Notes: a model not told the origin generated them from the letters alone. 64,000 nt of DNA from Atopobiaceae bacterium (GCA_017510785.1 JAFWMH010000024.1:62001-126000); one strand, 5' to 3'. Numbered from the stretch's first letter, positions 18,344-27,718 are shown. A program made the numbers and translations.

Positions 18344-20098
18344 TTACTTTTCCTCGAGCAGGGTGAAGAACTTAATGAGGTCGGGCTTGTCGAGCACGCG
18401 GACGGGCTTGAGCTGATTCTCGTTAATGCCCATCTCGTACATCTTCATCTCGCGATGGAACTGGAACGTTTCCTTTTGCAGGAAGATGAGCTTAGGCTCG
18501 CCCATGTTGCCGCCCGCAACGTAGTGTGCGTACGACGTGGACGCGCGCGCGAGCTCCTCGGCCATAATGGCCTTGCACTCGTCGTAACGCTCGCTTGGCA
18601 CGACTTCCTCAGGCTCGACGAGCACCACATAGCGGCCCGGTTCGGCATCGCGATCCGGGTACATGCAGAAGTCGATTACGTTGATGCCCGTCTTGCGCTC
18701 GAACGAGCGAACGGCCGAAAGCAGGTGGTCCTCGGTGAACTTCTCACCCGCGATGGAAACGATGTTCTTCTTACGATACTTGAAGGTGATCATCGGCGAT
18801 TCGTTATAGAAGCCAATTACGCGAATGACGTCGCCCATACGATACCGATAGAACCCCGATTGGTTGGTTATGACAAGCTCGTAGTCCTTGCCCTCCTGCA
18901 ACTCGTCGAGTAGGACCGTCTTTGCGTTGGGATCGTCGTCGTCCGACTTGCCGTTAACGGGAATGAACTCAAAGAAGCAGCTCTGCGGCAACATAACGTA
19001 GCACTGGTCGTGCGGATGGCGCGCAACGCCAAAGATGCCCTCGGACGACACATAGCTCATGGTGTAGTACGGGATGGAACGGCCACTGTACTCTTGCAGC
19101 TTGCGTGCGTAGGAGCTAAAGTTGCCAGCCCAAATCGACGAAATTGCAGAGAGCTTCGGCCAAATGCGCCGCATGATGGTTTTATCGAAGCCCTTCTCGA
19201 ACTCGCGTTGCAGCTCGTCAGCACGCTTGGGGTCGGGCTCGAGCGCAGCTTCCAGCTTCGCGCGAAGCTCGTCGGGCATGAGAACATCGGGGTTTATCGT
19301 GCCCTCGCGAATGTCCTGCACGAGCATTTTCCACTCGTCCTTGATGTAGTTCATGAGGTCGAGCAACGCGGGGATGTACGGACCCGTGATTTGGGTTACG
19401 TTACGCTGGGCGATGCCGTAGCGGGCATGCAGATACTTGAAGTTGGCGCTACCCGTACAAGAGAACACCTCGGGCGGAGCACTCGAGAAGTGAGGCATCG
19501 CCTTGAGTGCCTCGTCATTTAGGCATGCAGCGCTAATCGAGCCAAACATCGTTCCGTCGGGAAGAGGCGTTTGCGCAAAGTTCATTACCGCGAGCCAATA
19601 GCCATCGGGAACGTTCTTGAGCATCGTGTTCTTGTAGAACTCGGAGACCACCGAATAGAACATGCTCGAAGAATAGTTGCGGAACACCTCAAGGCCTTTG
19701 TCGGAAACGGGAATCTTTTTTGGCGCTCCCGAGGTACCCGACGTGCTGGCGTAGTACACCACCGGATACGCCGTAAGGAGGTTTTTCTCCCCTTGCTCCG
19801 TCATGCGATCGATGTATTCCTCGTAGTCCTCATACGTCGTAAGAGGCACGCGCTCGCGATAGGTATCGACGTCTTGAATAGTGGCGAAGTCGTACTTCTT
19901 GCCATACTCGGTGGATTTGTTGTCTTCGAGCAATCTAAAGAGCAGGTCGCGGTTAACTTGCTCCGCAACGCGGCTGCTCGCATCGGCCGCATGCAACACC
20001 TTGTACGACCGCTGCTTGAGAACGGCCGAGATCACATGATTCATTTGGCCTTTGGCCACGGAGGCGAAAGCCTGGCCCACGGTTCCTGGAATGTTCAC
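18344..20098 (-). CDS. GH3-family acyl-adenylating protein
   Basis: A 584-residue member of the GH3 family of the ANL adenylating superfamily, known from plants for joining amino acids to hormone carboxylates. Visible are the ATP-binding loop STSGTSGAPKK (about residue 115), YVSSEGIFGV, and the late motif FYRYRMGDVIRV, in the usual order and at the usual length. It should activate a carboxylate as an acyl-adenylate in the cytoplasm; substrate and acceptor are unknown in bacteria. The GTG at 20098 is preferred because GGTGGGG lies 5 bases upstream; a TTG at 20116 and a GTG at 20107 are alternatives. It starts about 10 bases after the STAS gene, so both are in one operon. Confidence 0.85.
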   Translation of the reverse strand: MNIPGTVGQAFASVAKGQMNHVISAVLKQRSYKVLHAADASSRVAEQVNRDLLFRLLEDNKSTEYGKKYDFATIQDVDTYRERVPLTTYEDYEEYIDRMTEQGEKNLLTAYPVVYYASTSGTSGAPKKIPVSDKGLEVFRNYSSSMFYSVVSEFYKNTMLKNVPDGYWLAVMNFAQTPLPDGTMFGSISAACLNDEALKAMPHFSSAPPEVFSCTGSANFKYLHARYGIAQRNVTQITGPYIPALLDLMNYIKDEWKMLVQDIREGTINPDVLMPDELRAKLEAALEPDPKRADELQREFEKGFDKTIMRRIWPKLSAISSIWAGNFSSYARKLQEYSGRSIPYYTMSYVSSEGIFGVARHPHDQCYVMLPQSCFFEFIPVNGKSDDDDPNAKTVLLDELQEGKDYELVITNQSGFYRYRMGDVIRVIGFYNESPMITFKYRKKNIVSIAGEKFTEDHLLSAVRSFERKTGINVIDFCMYPDRDAEPGRYVVLVEPEEVVPSERYDECKAIMAEELARASTSYAHYVAGGNMGEPKLIFLQKETFQFHREMKMYEMGINENQLKPVRVLDKPDLIKFFTLLEEK

Positions 20099-20108
20099 GG
20101 TCCCCACC

Positions 20109-20408
20109 CTACTCAATGGTCATGAACTGGGCGAGCTTGGTTACGGTAAGCACTTCCATGATGTCGGCCGACGCGTTGCGCACATGCACAGCGCCCGGCG
20201 CGCCAAGCGCCTTTTGCGTTGCGAGCAGGACGCGCAGGCCGGCACTCGAAATGTACTCCAAGTTGGCAAAGTCGAACACGACCTTCGACTTACCCGCAAG
20301 CGATTCGTTAACTTCATCTTGGAACGCAGGCGCGTTGCTGGCATCAATTTGGCCAACAGGCGCAACTAGCAAGGTCGTGCCATCTATCGTCGTATTGAAT
20401 GCGGACAT
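20109..20408 (-). CDS. STAS-domain anti-sigma factor antagonist
   Basis: A 99-residue single STAS domain of the SpoIIAA/RsbV type. The segment VVFDFANLEYISSAGLRVLL contains the serine (54 or 55) that is phosphorylated in this family to switch binding to an anti-sigma kinase. The ATG at 20408 has a strong GAGGAGGAT site; a longer open frame upstream is rejected because it would cross the divergent promoter region. Downstream, in the same transcript, is the GH3 gene; divergent across about 100 bases is a SpoIIE-type phosphatase, its probable activator. The kinase partner could be the HATPase part of the 10020-12734 protein. Confidence 0.9.
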   Translation of the reverse strand: MSAFNTTIDGTTLLVAPVGQIDASNAPAFQDEVNESLAGKSKVVFDFANLEYISSAGLRVLLATQKALGAPGAVHVRNASADIMEVLTVTKLAQFMTIE

Positions 20409-20511
20409 CCCGATCCTCCTCAAGCTCGAACGCTTATCGACGTTTGCATTATGACACATCATCGTCGTGTACAATCACACATGGAACGTCTCAACGGTGG
20501 AAGGCATCATA

Positions 20512-22659
20512 ATGGGCGAAATCATTAGCTGGAAGGGCCTGACGGCAACCGAGCGGAGTCGTATTCGTGGCCTGATTTTTCTTTCTCTTTATGTAGTAAT
20601 GGTTTCCATGAACTTCCTGCAGCTTGGTTTCGTTGCCATCGCGCCGTTTGGCACCCGCATTTGCTATGTAATGGGCTTGCTTGGTCCCATCGCAGTATCC
20701 TCCCTCCTCTTGGGCACGAAGCTCGGCGCACTTATGGGATTTCTCTCGGCCACAACCATGTGCTTCCATGCATGGCTCGAACCGCTCGACATAGTTGAGA
20801 AATGCATCGTGCTCAGCGTGCCTCCGGCGTTTATTGCGCTTTATGTTGTAGTGGGCTTGTTGGTTGCCGCGCTCTACGCGTTGTCGCTCCGCAACGATCC
20901 CGCGGGGATGCGTCGCACCATAAAGCTCTCGCTCGCATGCGTTGTGCCAGCGCTCCTGGCGAGCTTGGTGTTTCAGGGAAGCGTTCACGTGGGATCTTAC
21001 GACTCTACCCTCACCCCCGCCGACCTTGGCTCGCCCGTAATACAGGCCGTGCTCGATATCGCCCTTATGGTAGTCGTCACACTCGCAACAAGCAAAATCG
21101 CCCAGCTTTGGTACGAACGGCGCCCCTTTATGAGTGTGCGCACCATCGTACGGTCGAACCTGCTCAGCGTGCTCGCCGTCGTATTCATTACCACCCTCGC
21201 CGCATGTTTCGTCGCCATCACCCGAGCCGATCGCAACGACGCATATCGAAGCATGGGAGAAGAACTCTCCTACGTTAGCCACCAATGCAACGAGCATTGG
21301 GCGCGTACCGACGAGCTGCAAGCAAACCCTGAACTCGTAAGTCTTTCGAACGCCACAAAAGCGTCCCTCGCCGAAGACCTCTCCGCGCGTAGCATCGTAG
21401 AGGGCTATACCGAAAAAGAATGTTCGATTGCAGTAGTTGAAAACGGCACGATTCTTTACTCCAGCAGTGCCGCATATCCCGAGGGCGCCTCAGTGAACAC
21501 GGCGCTCGGACTGAATGGGAGTCGGTTTATCGAGTCGCTTGCACAATCTGGCGACATGCTGCAAACTCTTCATCTCAACGAGGAACAACAAACGGAGTTG
21601 GCATATGCCCGTGCAGCGCACGTTCGTAACAGCTGTTACGTACTCATGGAAATGCCGTTTTCGGCCGTCTTCGACCATCGGAGAGAAACCATGGCAGGCG
21701 CTACGGTTGTGGCCATCGTACTGCTTGGGGCAACATACGCACTGGGCTCTCGTTTGTTGCGAAAGTCCGTTATGGGGCCAATCGATCGCGTGAATTCGTC
21801 ACTCGGACGCATCGTGGAAGGCGACCTCGACGTAGTTGTTTCGGAAGTTGGAAGCGTCGAGTTTTCGTCTCTTTCGGCACAGATAAACGAGACGGTTGAT
21901 GCCCTCAAACGATGGATTGCCGAGGCTGAGCACCGCAGGGACCGCGAACTCGCTACCGCACAGGAAATCCAAGAAAGTGCGCTGCCAAAGGAGTTTCCAA
22001 ACAACGACGCCTTCGACCTCTTTGCCTCCATGGTGCCTGCGCGTGAAGTGGGCGGAGACTTTTACGACTTCTTCCTCGTGGACGAGCACACGCTCGGCTT
22101 CCTCATTGCCGACGTCAGCGGGAAGGGCATACCCGCCGCACTCTTCATGATGCGCGCAAAGAACGAACTCAACACGTGCATGCAATCGGGCATGGAGCTT
22201 GCCGAGGCCATCGATCAGGCAAACAAGCATCTGTGTGAGGGCAACGACACGTTCACCTTCGTTACGGTGTGGGCTGGCATGTTCGACTGGGAGTCCGGTG
22301 TTCTCGACTTCGTGAATGCTGGCCACAACGAACCGCTCTTGCATCGCAATGGCAGCTGGGAGTGGATACGCGAAAGCGATGGGCCGCTTATGGGGTTTGC
22401 AGATTACGCAACGTTTGCAAGCCGTTCCATCGAGCTCCATACGGGCGACGAGCTCGTGCTGTTTACCGACGGCGTTACGGAGGCAATGAACGAGAGTCGC
22501 AAGCAATATGGCGAGGAAAACCTCGAGAACCTCGTAAAGGAGCACGCTGGTCTCTCCCCCGCGAAGCTTGACGCTGCGATTCGTGCCGATCTTGCCACGT
22601 GGGCCGGCAATGCCGACCAGTCCGACGACATCACCCTGCTTGTACTGCGCGTGCGGTAA
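20512..22659 (+). CDS. membrane SpoIIE-family (PP2C) phosphatase, no HATPase
   Basis: A 715-residue paralogue of the 10020-12734 protein, with the same N-terminal TM block (MNFLQLGFVAIAPFG versus FVQLGFIGIGVDG), an extracytoplasmic region, a TM helix, HAMP (about 416-470) and a SpoIIE PP2C domain (about 481-715). Metal-binding motifs EVGGDFYDF, ADVSGKGIPA and DQSDDITLL are intact. It stops right after the phosphatase and has no HATPase domain. It probably senses an external or membrane signal and dephosphorylates the STAS protein encoded divergently. The ATG at 20512 follows GGAAGG; an upstream open extension lacks a ribosome site. Confidence 0.88.
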   Translation: MGEIISWKGLTATERSRIRGLIFLSLYVVMVSMNFLQLGFVAIAPFGTRICYVMGLLGPIAVSSLLLGTKLGALMGFLSATTMCFHAWLEPLDIVEKCIVLSVPPAFIALYVVVGLLVAALYALSLRNDPAGMRRTIKLSLACVVPALLASLVFQGSVHVGSYDSTLTPADLGSPVIQAVLDIALMVVVTLATSKIAQLWYERRPFMSVRTIVRSNLLSVLAVVFITTLAACFVAITRADRNDAYRSMGEELSYVSHQCNEHWARTDELQANPELVSLSNATKASLAEDLSARSIVEGYTEKECSIAVVENGTILYSSSAAYPEGASVNTALGLNGSRFIESLAQSGDMLQTLHLNEEQQTELAYARAAHVRNSCYVLMEMPFSAVFDHRRETMAGATVVAIVLLGATYALGSRLLRKSVMGPIDRVNSSLGRIVEGDLDVVVSEVGSVEFSSLSAQINETVDALKRWIAEAEHRRDRELATAQEIQESALPKEFPNNDAFDLFASMVPAREVGGDFYDFFLVDEHTLGFLIADVSGKGIPAALFMMRAKNELNTCMQSGMELAEAIDQANKHLCEGNDTFTFVTVWAGMFDWESGVLDFVNAGHNEPLLHRNGSWEWIRESDGPLMGFADYATFASRSIELHTGDELVLFTDGVTEAMNESRKQYGEENLENLVKEHAGLSPAKLDAAIRADLATWAGNADQSDDITLLVLRVR

Positions 22660-22777
22660 GTGAGTTCCAACCAGGAACTTCTAACCGACAAGCGTTCCGG
22701 ATATTTCGCGCAAATGGTTTTGTTCCATGCGCAAAGGGATACCATAAAGCGACGCAACAAGAGAACAAGGAGAAACG

Positions 22778-23362
22778 ATGGCCATTCGCTTCGATACCGC
22801 ACGCTTCGAGGCTGCATTCGGAACTGCAGAGCAACTGCCCGATTCCACCACGCCGGAGGTCGCTTTTGCCGGGCGTTCCAACGTTGGCAAGTCCTCGCTC
22901 ATCAATAAGGTGTGCCGCCGCAAAGCTCTCGCCCGCACTTCAAGCCAGCCCGGGAAAACGGCCAATATTAACTTTTACGAAACGGATGGCATTCGCCTCG
23001 TCGACCTGCCCGGCTATGGGTACGCAAGAGTCTCGGCCACGGAGCGCCAACGATGGGCCGACCTCATTGCCGGATACTTTGCGCAAAACCGCAGCTTTAA
23101 TCTCGTGGTTGCACTTGTCGACATTCGGCTAACCGCACAGGCTCTCGATGTGCAGATGCTCGAGTTCCTACGCTCCGAAGAGCTCCCGTTCGTCGTAGCG
23201 TTTACCAAGGCCGATAAGCTCAGTCGCGCCAAGCAGGACCAACAAGCCAACGCGCTCTGCAAGCAGTTCGGCATTTCCCGCGCCCAAACCATCATTACCT
23301 CCGCGCAAAAGGGCACGGGCATCGACGAGCTTCGACGTCGCATTGAGGAGGCGTGCGAATGA
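22778..23362 (+). CDS. engB: ribosome biogenesis GTP-binding protein YihA/YsxC/EngB
   Basis: A 194-residue TRAFAC GTPase needed for assembly of the large ribosomal subunit. The G motifs are plain: G1 GRSNVGKSS (residues 32-40), G3 DLPGYGYA and G4 TKADK, followed by the SAQKGTGIDEL region of G5. Length is typical for the family. The ATG follows AAGGAGAAACG. The gene ends in an ATGA overlap with the next acetyltransferase gene, which suggests a two-gene operon with coupled translation. Confidence 0.95.
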   Translation: MAIRFDTARFEAAFGTAEQLPDSTTPEVAFAGRSNVGKSSLINKVCRRKALARTSSQPGKTANINFYETDGIRLVDLPGYGYARVSATERQRWADLIAGYFAQNRSFNLVVALVDIRLTAQALDVQMLEFLRSEELPFVVAFTKADKLSRAKQDQQANALCKQFGISRAQTIITSAQKGTGIDELRRRIEEACE

Positions 23363-23844
23363 GCATTGCTTTCGATTTGGCAACAGCGCGCGATGTAGAC
23401 GAACTGGTTAACCTGCGTCTTGCGTATCTCACCGAAGACTTTGGCGAGCTCTTGGCGAACCAGCGATCATCGCTCGCACACGAACTCCCGACGTATTTGC
23501 ACGAGCATATTGGGGAGGACCTCACCATACACGTTGCGCGCGAAGTCTTTGGACCCGAAGAGCACACAATCGTATCGTGCGCTTGGTTGTTGCGTGTTGC
23601 CAAGCCTCCAAGCCCTCGGTTTCCACATGGGCGCACGGGCATTCTCTTCAATGTGTACACCCGTAAAGACCGTCGCCACCAAGGACTCGCACGTGGCGTG
23701 ATGCGCAATCTCCTCGAAAAAGCCCGTGCGGAACACCTCGATGTGGTAGAGCTCAACGCCACAGACGATGGTTACCCACTTTATCTTTCGCTTGGATTCG
23801 CCGACGACAGCACCACGCACAAGCCCATGCGCATGGTGCTGTAA
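23359..23844 (+). CDS. GNAT-family N-acetyltransferase
   Basis: A 161-residue GNAT fold protein. Motif A, NVYTRKDRRHQGLARGVMRNL (R-x-x-G-x-A type acetyl-CoA loop), and motif B, ELNATDDGYPLYLSLGF, are both visible. The ATG at 23359 overlaps the engB stop (ATGA) and has GGAGG in front, so it was chosen over a GTG 6 bases upstream. The substrate is unknown. RimI-like acetylation of a ribosomal protein would suit an engB partner but is only a guess from position. Confidence 0.85.
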   Translation: MSIAFDLATARDVDELVNLRLAYLTEDFGELLANQRSSLAHELPTYLHEHIGEDLTIHVAREVFGPEEHTIVSCAWLLRVAKPPSPRFPHGRTGILFNVYTRKDRRHQGLARGVMRNLLEKARAEHLDVVELNATDDGYPLYLSLGFADDSTTHKPMRMVL

Positions 23845-23852
23845 CCCGCACG

Positions 23853-25133
23853 CTATTCTACGCGATGGTACTCACCGTAATTATCGTCGGAGAATGCGAA
23901 TCGCAACACGCCCTCATCCGAAACCGTAATGAGGCCGGCATCGCCTTCGTCCGTCGCAAACACGGCCTTACCGTCGTCTACCATCTTCCACGTGCCGTCA
24001 AACTTATCGTCAAACTGCTTGTCGGAAATACGCCACTCGAAGGTTCGGTCGTCGCCCAGACGAAGGGTAATATTCTTGTCCTCTCTACGCGCATCATTCC
24101 ACTCTTTTTCGCCTACCGTCGTGCCATCCTTTACCGTCTTAACAATTTGCCACATGCCTACGACTTGGCCCGTATCGTACTTCTGCGACTCATCGTTCAT
24201 GGGTTCGCTTTCGTCTTTTATAAATGTGATGGTAAGCTGCCCGTCCCTCAACACCAGCCTATCGTCCTCAAAACCAACCTCCATCGTTTCCTTATCGGGA
24301 AGGTCGAGCGTTACCGCGCTCTCGAACAGTGGCAAACCAGCCGTCCAAGTACCCTCCCAAGTGAGAGGAAGCTCAGAATAGGTACACCCCCCGTTCTTTT
24401 CTAGCTCCAAATAACGAGAATACTCACAGTATTCCGCCCAAAAGCCCGTATCCGTCACTTCGCCATACTTCACATCCGAAACCATCCATGTGCCCGCCGC
24501 AGCCGAGCGCACATGGCCACGCCACGCGAATGCTCCAACCATCACAGCAACAATGAGGAGGAGCACCGCGCCCAGCACAATGAGCGGCACGCGACGGGCT
24601 CGATGCTTGCGATGTTCCCGTTCGTCGATTGCAGGTTTTTCAACGAACGGATCCACGAACTCTGGAGGCACCCCACCAATAGGAGGAATGTGGCCACTGT
24701 CGCCCAACTCAGTTGGAATATCGTCGATAAAATCGGGCGGCAATACCGCCGGACTTGGCACTTCGCCCAATGCCCCCAAGGCGACCGCCTCTGGGGCCGC
24801 AACCTTCGCATAGGTGCACGTGCCAAACACCAGATTGCACGCAACCTTATGCGCCTGCATTTGCTGTACCATACGCGACCCAGCAAGGAAATCCTCAATA
24901 CGCAGAGCTGCCATTCCGGCACTCTCGGACGATGGATTCCTCAAGAACCCACGAAGCGGTTCGAGGAGCTCGCCATCGCAATTGTTGGTGAATACGACAA
25001 TAACGGAATCATCCGGATTGGTTACGTCCATCACATACGACACAAATCGTTGAGGGTCGTCGAACGCAGAGTCATCCTTCTCTCTCAATGCCTCACAAAC
25101 GGCGACATGCAGAGGAACGTTACTTTGATTCAC
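23853..25133 (-). CDS. single-TM protein with two lipocalin-like extracytoplasmic repeats, unknown function
   Basis: About 426 residues, not recognised. The N-terminal 125 residues look like a soluble alpha/beta domain (SVIVVFTNNCDGELLEPLRG). A Pro-rich linker follows, then a basic stretch RKHRARRVP and one TM helix (LIVLGAVLLLIVAVMVGAF, about residue 190). Outside are two similar beta-rich units that start GTWMVSDVKYGEVTD and VGMWQIVKTVKDGT, each with a GTW or GTWK strand later, which recall lipocalin-like repeats. The GTG at 25133 sits 8 bases after AGGGAG; a GTG three codons earlier is too close to that site. It lies 12 bases after the dCMP deaminase gene, so the two are probably co-transcribed. 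Confidence 0.7.
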   Translation of the reverse strand: MNQSNVPLHVAVCEALREKDDSAFDDPQRFVSYVMDVTNPDDSVIVVFTNNCDGELLEPLRGFLRNPSSESAGMAALRIEDFLAGSRMVQQMQAHKVACNLVFGTCTYAKVAAPEAVALGALGEVPSPAVLPPDFIDDIPTELGDSGHIPPIGGVPPEFVDPFVEKPAIDEREHRKHRARRVPLIVLGAVLLLIVAVMVGAFAWRGHVRSAAAGTWMVSDVKYGEVTDTGFWAEYCEYSRYLELEKNGGCTYSELPLTWEGTWTAGLPLFESAVTLDLPDKETMEVGFEDDRLVLRDGQLTITFIKDESEPMNDESQKYDTGQVVGMWQIVKTVKDGTTVGEKEWNDARREDKNITLRLGDDRTFEWRISDKQFDDKFDGTWKMVDDGKAVFATDEGDAGLITVSDEGVLRFAFSDDNYGEYHRVE

Positions 25134-25145
25134 AATACTCACTCC

Positions 25146-25628
25146 CTATGCAAGCGCGGCGAGCGGCAGCTCCGTACGCCGATATCGCACACCACAACGA
25201 TCAAGCACCGCCTTGCTAATGGCATTGCCTACCGTATTTGCATACTTGTCGTCTAGGTACACTACCTCGCCTATCCCCGCCTGCACGAGCGTTTTCGCGC
25301 ACTCCTGGCAGGGAAACAGCGTAACGTATACGGTAGCATCCGCGAGTTCCTTGAGTGAGCCACGGTAGTTGAGAATGGCATTCGCCTCGGCATGAATCAC
25401 ATAATTGTGCTTGTCGTTGAGCGGGTCTTCGGAATCGTCCCACGGAAACTCGTCGTCCGAAAGCCCGCGAGGCGTGCCGTTGTAGCCAACCGAAAGAATT
25501 CGGTGATCGGTGCTTGCGATGCACGCGCCAACTTGCGTGTTGGGATCCTTGCTCCGCAAGCTTGCCGCAACGGCAACTCGCATAAAAAACTCGTCCCACG
25601 AAATAACCTGCGACCGCTTGCCCGGCAT
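25146..25628 (-). CDS. deoxycytidylate (dCMP) deaminase
   Basis: A 160-residue zinc-dependent deaminase of the dCMP/ComEB family, converting dCMP to dUMP for thymidylate synthesis. The zinc and proton-shuttle residues are visible: HAEAN (His79, Glu81) and PCQEC (Cys107, Cys110). The CIASTDHRILSVGYNGTPRG segment is typical of the dCMP-specific branch. Length is normal. The ribosome-binding site before the ATG is weak. An extensive hairpin at 25706-25744 separates it from leuA upstream. Confidence 0.92.
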   Translation of the reverse strand: MPGKRSQVISWDEFFMRVAVAASLRSKDPNTQVGACIASTDHRILSVGYNGTPRGLSDDEFPWDDSEDPLNDKHNYVIHAEANAILNYRGSLKELADATVYVTLFPCQECAKTLVQAGIGEVVYLDDKYANTVGNAISKAVLDRCGVRYRRTELPLAALA

Positions 25629-25705
25629 AGCTCATCCAATCCTGTTGCCAACTCGATGGCTACTAGTATAGCCCACGGCGCAGCGTTCGCCACTCACTAT
25701 GATTC

Positions 25706-25745
25706 GGTGAGACAGTCTCCCAGGTCCTGAGGAGGCTGTCTCACA
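25706..25745. terminator. hairpin between leuA and the dCMP deaminase gene
   Basis: GTGAGACAG (25707-25715) pairs with CTGTCTCAC (25736-25744); four more pairs and one G-U extend the stem inward, and CAG/CTG can close the loop. It lies just past the leuA stop on the minus strand. No T-run follows. Confidence 0.55.
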
Positions 25746-25758
25746 CCTTAAGCCCGCG

Positions 25759-27291
25759 CTATCGGCCCTCGCGAGAACGCTGGGTCGTAATCATGCGGTT
25801 GATTGCATTGACGTAGGCCTTGGCGCTCGAAACAATAACGTCGTTATCTGCGCCGCGTCCCGTAAAGAGCATTCCATCCGCAGACTTCACGCGCACCACA
25901 ACCTCACCGATGGCGTCGATGCCACGCGTAATGGCCTTCACGACGTACTCCTCGAGGTCACCGTGCACCGAAACGACCTTGTCAATCGCTTTGTATGAAG
26001 CGTCGACCGGACCGGTACCCGTCGACGACACCACATGACGCACGCCATCCTCGTCGGTAATGGTAGCCACAGCCGTGGGAACGAGGGGATCGCCACACTG
26101 GATTTGCAGCGCATCGAGCGTGTAGATGGCCTCGACGTCGCGAGAACGCTCCTCGAGCATGGACTCGAGGTCCTCGTCGTACACCTCTTTCTTTTGGTCG
26201 GCCATTTCTATGAAACGCTGATACACATCGTCGAACTCCTCGTTGGCAAACGAGTAGCCCAGCTCAGCCAGACGATGCCTAAGCGCCGCATGGCCAGAAC
26301 GCGCCGACAGCACGATTTCGGAACCAACGGCACCCACGTCGGAGGGATTGATGATTTGATACGTGCTCGCGGACTTCAGCACTCCGTCCTGATGGATGCC
26401 GGCGCTGTGAGCAAAGGCATTGGCACCAACAACCGCCTTGTTGGCCTGCACCGCCATGCCCGTGATGCGACTCACCAAACGGCTCGTACGCACGAGTTCG
26501 GCCGTATTGATGCCAGTATGGGCGCCAAGCTCTTCCTCATGCACGCTCAGAGCCATAACGACCTCTTCTAGCGCCGCATTGCCAGCACGCTCGCCCAAGC
26601 CATTGATGGAGCATTCCACCTGCGTCGCGCCATTGCGCACACCCGCAAGCACAAGCGCCGTGGCCAAGCCAAGGTCGTCGTGCGCATGGACCGAAAGCTT
26701 TGCTCCCGTGCCCTCGAGCTCGGTTGCAACCGCCCTCACAAGTGCGCCGTACTCGTCGGGCAAACAATAGCCCGTGGTGTCGGGTATGTTAATGACGGTT
26801 GCACCTGCCTCAACGGCAGCACGCACCACGCGCAGCAGGAACTCCTTGTTTGCACGACCGGCGTCCTCGGCATAGAACTCCACGTCATCCACGAAGCGAC
26901 GTGCGTAGCGAATCGCACGCGACGCCTGCTCCACGCACTCGTCCTCCGTTATGTTGAGCTTGTCGCGCAGGTGAGACTGGCTCACACCAATGCCCGTGTG
27001 GATACGCGGACGTCGCGCCGATTTGAGCGCCTCCGCCGCAACGTCGATGTCCTTCTCTATTGCGCGCGAGAAGGCGCACACCACGCAGTCGTCCCCCACG
27101 AGTTGTCCGATTTCCTGAACCGCGCGGAAATCTCCCGGACTCGAAGGCGGAAAACCTGCCTCAATAACGTCCACGCCAAGGCGAAGAAGCTGGCGTGCAA
27201 CGATGAGCTTCTCGGCGGAGTTCATGGAGGCGCCGGGCGACTGCTCGCCGTCGCGGAGGGTGGTATCTAGTATCTCGATTTTGCGCGTCAT
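25759..27291 (-). CDS. leuA: 2-isopropylmalate synthase
   Basis: A 510-residue enzyme for the first step of leucine synthesis: 2-oxoisovalerate plus acetyl-CoA to 2-isopropylmalate. The TIM barrel begins with ILDTTLRDGEQSPG (about residues 6-19), carries SVHAHDDLG (about 198), and the C-terminal LeuA regulatory domain (about 370-500) with GTGPVDASYKAID is present, so feedback by leucine is likely. The ATG at 27291 follows AAAGGG by 6 bases; the much longer open frame upstream would pass through the promoter and was rejected. leuB and leuCD are not adjacent. Confidence 0.94.
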   Translation of the reverse strand: MTRKIEILDTTLRDGEQSPGASMNSAEKLIVARQLLRLGVDVIEAGFPPSSPGDFRAVQEIGQLVGDDCVVCAFSRAIEKDIDVAAEALKSARRPRIHTGIGVSQSHLRDKLNITEDECVEQASRAIRYARRFVDDVEFYAEDAGRANKEFLLRVVRAAVEAGATVINIPDTTGYCLPDEYGALVRAVATELEGTGAKLSVHAHDDLGLATALVLAGVRNGATQVECSINGLGERAGNAALEEVVMALSVHEEELGAHTGINTAELVRTSRLVSRITGMAVQANKAVVGANAFAHSAGIHQDGVLKSASTYQIINPSDVGAVGSEIVLSARSGHAALRHRLAELGYSFANEEFDDVYQRFIEMADQKKEVYDEDLESMLEERSRDVEAIYTLDALQIQCGDPLVPTAVATITDEDGVRHVVSSTGTGPVDASYKAIDKVVSVHGDLEEYVVKAITRGIDAIGEVVVRVKSADGMLFTGRGADNDVIVSSAKAYVNAINRMITTQRSREGR

Positions 27292-27338
27292 GTGCATCCC
27301 TTTCAATCGGACGAAACTAGCGTCGGCGTAGTCATTGC

Positions 27339-27367
27339 ATGATAATAACAATGTGGGCGAATGCCAA
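27339..27367 (-). promoter_or_regulatory. predicted leuA promoter
   Basis: On the minus strand TTGGCA (27367-27362) is followed after 17 bases by TATCAT (27344-27339). The leader to the leuA ATG is about 40 bases, too short for a T-box or a leader-peptide attenuator. Confidence 0.5.
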
Positions 27368-27442
27368 CCCGCCTGCAAACAACTAGAAACATCCACGCAT
27401 AGGACTTTTGCAGAATGCACACGTTTTGAGAGGAGTCGGCTC

Positions 27443-27667
27443 ATGGCACGGAGAAGCACCCTCATTGCCGATACCACCCGAGAAGAGCGCATACGCATCG
27501 TAGCGGAAGGCCTCAACTGGTGCGACGACTCCAGCTGTGAGGCATGCAGCGGCTGCACCTTGGGAGCTGGCAAACTCGAGGCCATGTATGCGCCCTACAT
27601 CGACGGCAAACTCGAGTTGCGCGAGGTCAACATGCTGCATGCCGCAACCAAGTATACGCACGGATAG
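27443..27667 (+). CDS. small Cys-rich protein of unknown function
   Basis: A 74-residue protein, divergent from leuA. The centre has a four-Cys cluster, CDDSSCEACSGC, which could bind a metal such as zinc or an iron-sulfur cluster. There is no signal peptide. The ATG is preceded by GAGGAG with 7-base spacing, and the MGMT-type gene starts 51 bases downstream on the same strand, so they may share a transcript. The family is not recognised. Confidence 0.6.
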   Translation: MARRSTLIADTTREERIRIVAEGLNWCDDSSCEACSGCTLGAGKLEAMYAPYIDGKLELREVNMLHAATKYTHG

Positions 27668-27718
27668 GCGCAAGCTGCGATGCTGTGGCGGGACTATCGC
27701 AAAACCAAGAGGAGCGAG

